Shown here piece after piece: positions 5,926 through 7,163 of a stretch of DNA of 7,163 nt. How positions within the stretch are numbered: position 1 is the first letter of the stretch; each line of letters starts with the position of its first letter. The position numbers and the translations under genes are program-made. Where the stretch lies: the NCBI GenBank assembly GCA_015487535.1, contig WFPN01000262.1, positions 1 through 7,163 of the forward strand. The letters run 5' to 3'. The DNA is from Aquificaceae bacterium. GTDB lineage: Bacteria; Aquificota; Aquificia; Aquificales; Aquificaceae. The notes beneath the pieces were generated by a model that saw nothing but the letters and a program-made list of their open reading frames with translations, made no database searches and was not told where the DNA came from.

Positions 5926-6795
5926 ATGAAGACCCTCCACTTGCTCGACGCTTCCTCCTTCATCTACAGAAGCTACTTCGCCCTCCCTCCTTTGGAGACC
6001 AAGAGTGGGTTCCCTACCGGTGCCATCTACGGCTTCCTGAGAGCTATCCTCTCCATATGGAAGTCGGAGAGGCCGGAGTACTTTGTGGTGGTCTTCGACG
6101 CTCCAACCCCCACGAAGAGGGAGGGCATCTACAAGGAGTACAAGGCTGGAAGGCCCACGATGCCCGATCCCCTCAAGGTCCAGATACCTGTGATAAAAGA
6201 GATACTCAGGCTTATGGGAGTGCCCGTCCTGGAGGTACCGGGTTACGAGGCAGACGACCTGATAGCAATACTGTCCGGGGAGTTCTCTAAGAGAGGCCTC
6301 TTCGTGAAGATATACACGCCCGACAAGGATATGCTCCAGCTTGTGAGCGACAAGGTGAGGGTGATAAACCCGATCAGCTGGGAGGTGTTCGACCCTGATA
6401 AGGTAAGGGAGAAGTTTGGAGTGCCTCCCCAGAGGCTCCCCGACTACCTCGCACTTGTGGGAGACAAGATAGACAACGTTGAGGGGATCAAAGGTGTCGG
6501 TCCCAAGACCGCCGTTAAGCTGATAGATAGGTTCGGTGGGGTCGAGGGGATACTCGAAAACTGGGAGGAGTTCCAGAAGCTCTATCCAGAGGCAAAAAGG
6601 GAAGATCTCGAGCTCTCCTACAGGTTAGTAAAGCCCATGCTCGATGCGAAGGTTGATCTGAGTGAGGAGGATCTCCGGATAAAGGAGCCTGATATGGAAA
6701 AGCTGAGAAAGAAGCTCGAAGAGCTCGAGATGAAGAGTATACTAAGGGACCTTGAGAAGGTCCTCAGGATAAGGTCTCAGGGAAGTCTCTTTTAG
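5926..6795 (+). CDS. Stand-alone 5'-3' exonuclease (Pol I N-terminal/FEN-like), with QGSLF C-terminus
   Basis: A 289-residue 5' nuclease equivalent to the N-terminal domain of DNA polymerase I, with no polymerase fused or adjacent. It would remove RNA primers and 5' flaps during lagging-strand synthesis and repair. The start MKTLHLLDASSFIYRSYFALP is canonical, so the ATG is secure. The acidic two-metal site is complete: D8, D58, E108, D110, D111 (GYEADD), D133, D135 (TPDKDM), D180 and D183 (GDKIDN). YKAGRP at 72-77 corresponds to the conserved YKANR, and a helix-hairpin-helix (GIKGVGPKTA, 187-196) follows. The C-terminal part (from about 222) is charged helix, and the last five residues, QGSLF, resemble a bacterial sliding-clamp-binding peptide. 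Aquifex is known to encode this activity as a separate protein, which supports the lineage guess. There is no Shine-Dalgarno; a TATAAT lies 8 nt before the ATG. The stop overlaps the convergent flagellar gene. Confidence 0.95.
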   Translation: MKTLHLLDASSFIYRSYFALPPLETKSGFPTGAIYGFLRAILSIWKSERPEYFVVVFDAPTPTKREGIYKEYKAGRPTMPDPLKVQIPVIKEILRLMGVPVLEVPGYEADDLIAILSGEFSKRGLFVKIYTPDKDMLQLVSDKVRVINPISWEVFDPDKVREKFGVPPQRLPDYLALVGDKIDNVEGIKGVGPKTAVKLIDRFGGVEGILENWEEFQKLYPEAKREDLELSYRLVKPMLDAKVDLSEEDLRIKEPDMEKLRKKLEELEMKSILRDLEKVLRIRSQGSLF

Positions 6796-7163
6796 CGGGC
6801 CATGGTGTTCACCCTGCCTTGAACCTCGTCCACGGCCTGAACGAGCCTCGCGTAAACCTCGTGGGCCCTCGAGGTCTCTATCAGCCTGACCATCTCGATT
6901 ATTGGATTTACGTTTGAGAGCTCCAGGAAACCCTGATGTATTCTGAAGTTCTGGGCCGGCGTTGGCTCCCCGGTAAACAGGTCGAAGCCCGCCTTGCTCG
7001 GGTTCCGCAGGTTCCACACGCCCAGGGTAGCCTGCAGGTTCCCATCGACGTATATGTTGCCCTCAGGATCAAACTGGACCTTGTTCCCCACGATCTTTAT
7101 CCCCCTCTCGTTCCTGTCCAGAACCCTGTATCCCTCCTCCGTAATCAGGTAGCCCTCCTTATC
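6792..7163 (-). CDS. Flagellar basal-body rod protein, FlgF/FlgG family (probably FlgF), C-terminal part
   Basis: The reverse strand is open from the right edge (7163) to a TAA at 6794-6792, giving the last 123 residues of a gene that begins outside the window. It opens with GYLITEEGYRVLDRN, the family's strand before the tip region, followed by PEGNIYVDGN. The end holds the classic C-terminal signature: GFLELSNVNPIIEMVRLIETSRAHEV, then a helix ending VDEVQGRVNTMAR. These C-terminal helices coil with the N-terminal ones in the axial rod of the flagellum. FlgF and FlgG share this signature. The ending VNTMAR and the LIETSRAHEV variant lean towards FlgF, but the N-terminal half would be needed to decide. 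The distance from LIT to the stop is somewhat short compared with E. coli FlgG. The stop overlaps that of the exonuclease by 4 bp. Confidence 0.9.
   Translation of the reverse strand, partial: DKEGYLITEEGYRVLDRNERGIKIVGNKVQFDPEGNIYVDGNLQATLGVWNLRNPSKAGFDLFTGEPTPAQNFRIHQGFLELSNVNPIIEMVRLIETSRAHEVYARLVQAVDEVQGRVNTMAR

Noticed and set aside
5420..5929. A 169-codon forward frame running up to the exonuclease start
   Set aside because: It lies opposite the conserved N-terminal membrane half of the permease, is Ser/Thr/Arg-rich without domains, and has no ribosome site.

Overview
The window looks like compact bacterial chromosome from a thermophile, possibly an Aquificota-type lineage. The clues are a free-standing 5'-3' exonuclease of the DNA polymerase I N-terminal type with no polymerase attached, proteins rich in Lys, Glu and Arg, heavy use of AGG/AGA (Arg) and ATA (Ile) codons, and almost no intergenic DNA. 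The Hfq is very divergent, so I do not assign a genus. No RNA gene, insertion sequence, CRISPR array or phage gene is visible, and no gene-free stretch exceeds about 90 bases.

Layout. On the minus strand, reading leftward from 2623, four closely packed genes form a likely operon. They encode a 303-residue protein with a weak DUF309-like region, a 68-residue helical protein, a SAMHD1-like HD phosphohydrolase, and the N-terminal membrane part of a TgpA/DUF3488-type transglutaminase protein that leaves the window at base 1. Diverging from this operon at 2711 is hfq-hflX, joined by an ATGA stop/start overlap. hflX runs tail to tail into a minus-strand SLC13/DASS-type permease with two central TrkA-C (RCK_C) domains, and the two genes overlap by 30 bp. 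Back to back with the permease, after only 24 bp, is the 5'-3' exonuclease. Its stop overlaps by 4 bp the stop of a convergent flagellar rod gene (FlgF/FlgG family) that enters from the right edge.

Function. Most of the window is housekeeping: RNA chaperone and ribosome-rescue GTPase, anion transport, Okazaki-fragment or repair nuclease, and flagellar rod. The least understood part is the four-gene minus-strand cluster next to hfq.

Most notable observations. (1) The exonuclease ends in QGSLF, which resembles a bacterial sliding-clamp-binding peptide. (2) Both genes flanking 5902-5925 have a perfect TATAAT exactly 8 nt before an ATG and no Shine-Dalgarno, which suggests overlapping divergent promoters making leaderless mRNAs; the 303-residue gene shows a similar arrangement. 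(3) The Hfq keeps its Sm core but has altered rim and lateral residues. (4) The 303- and 68-residue genes overlap by 88 nt on the same strand.
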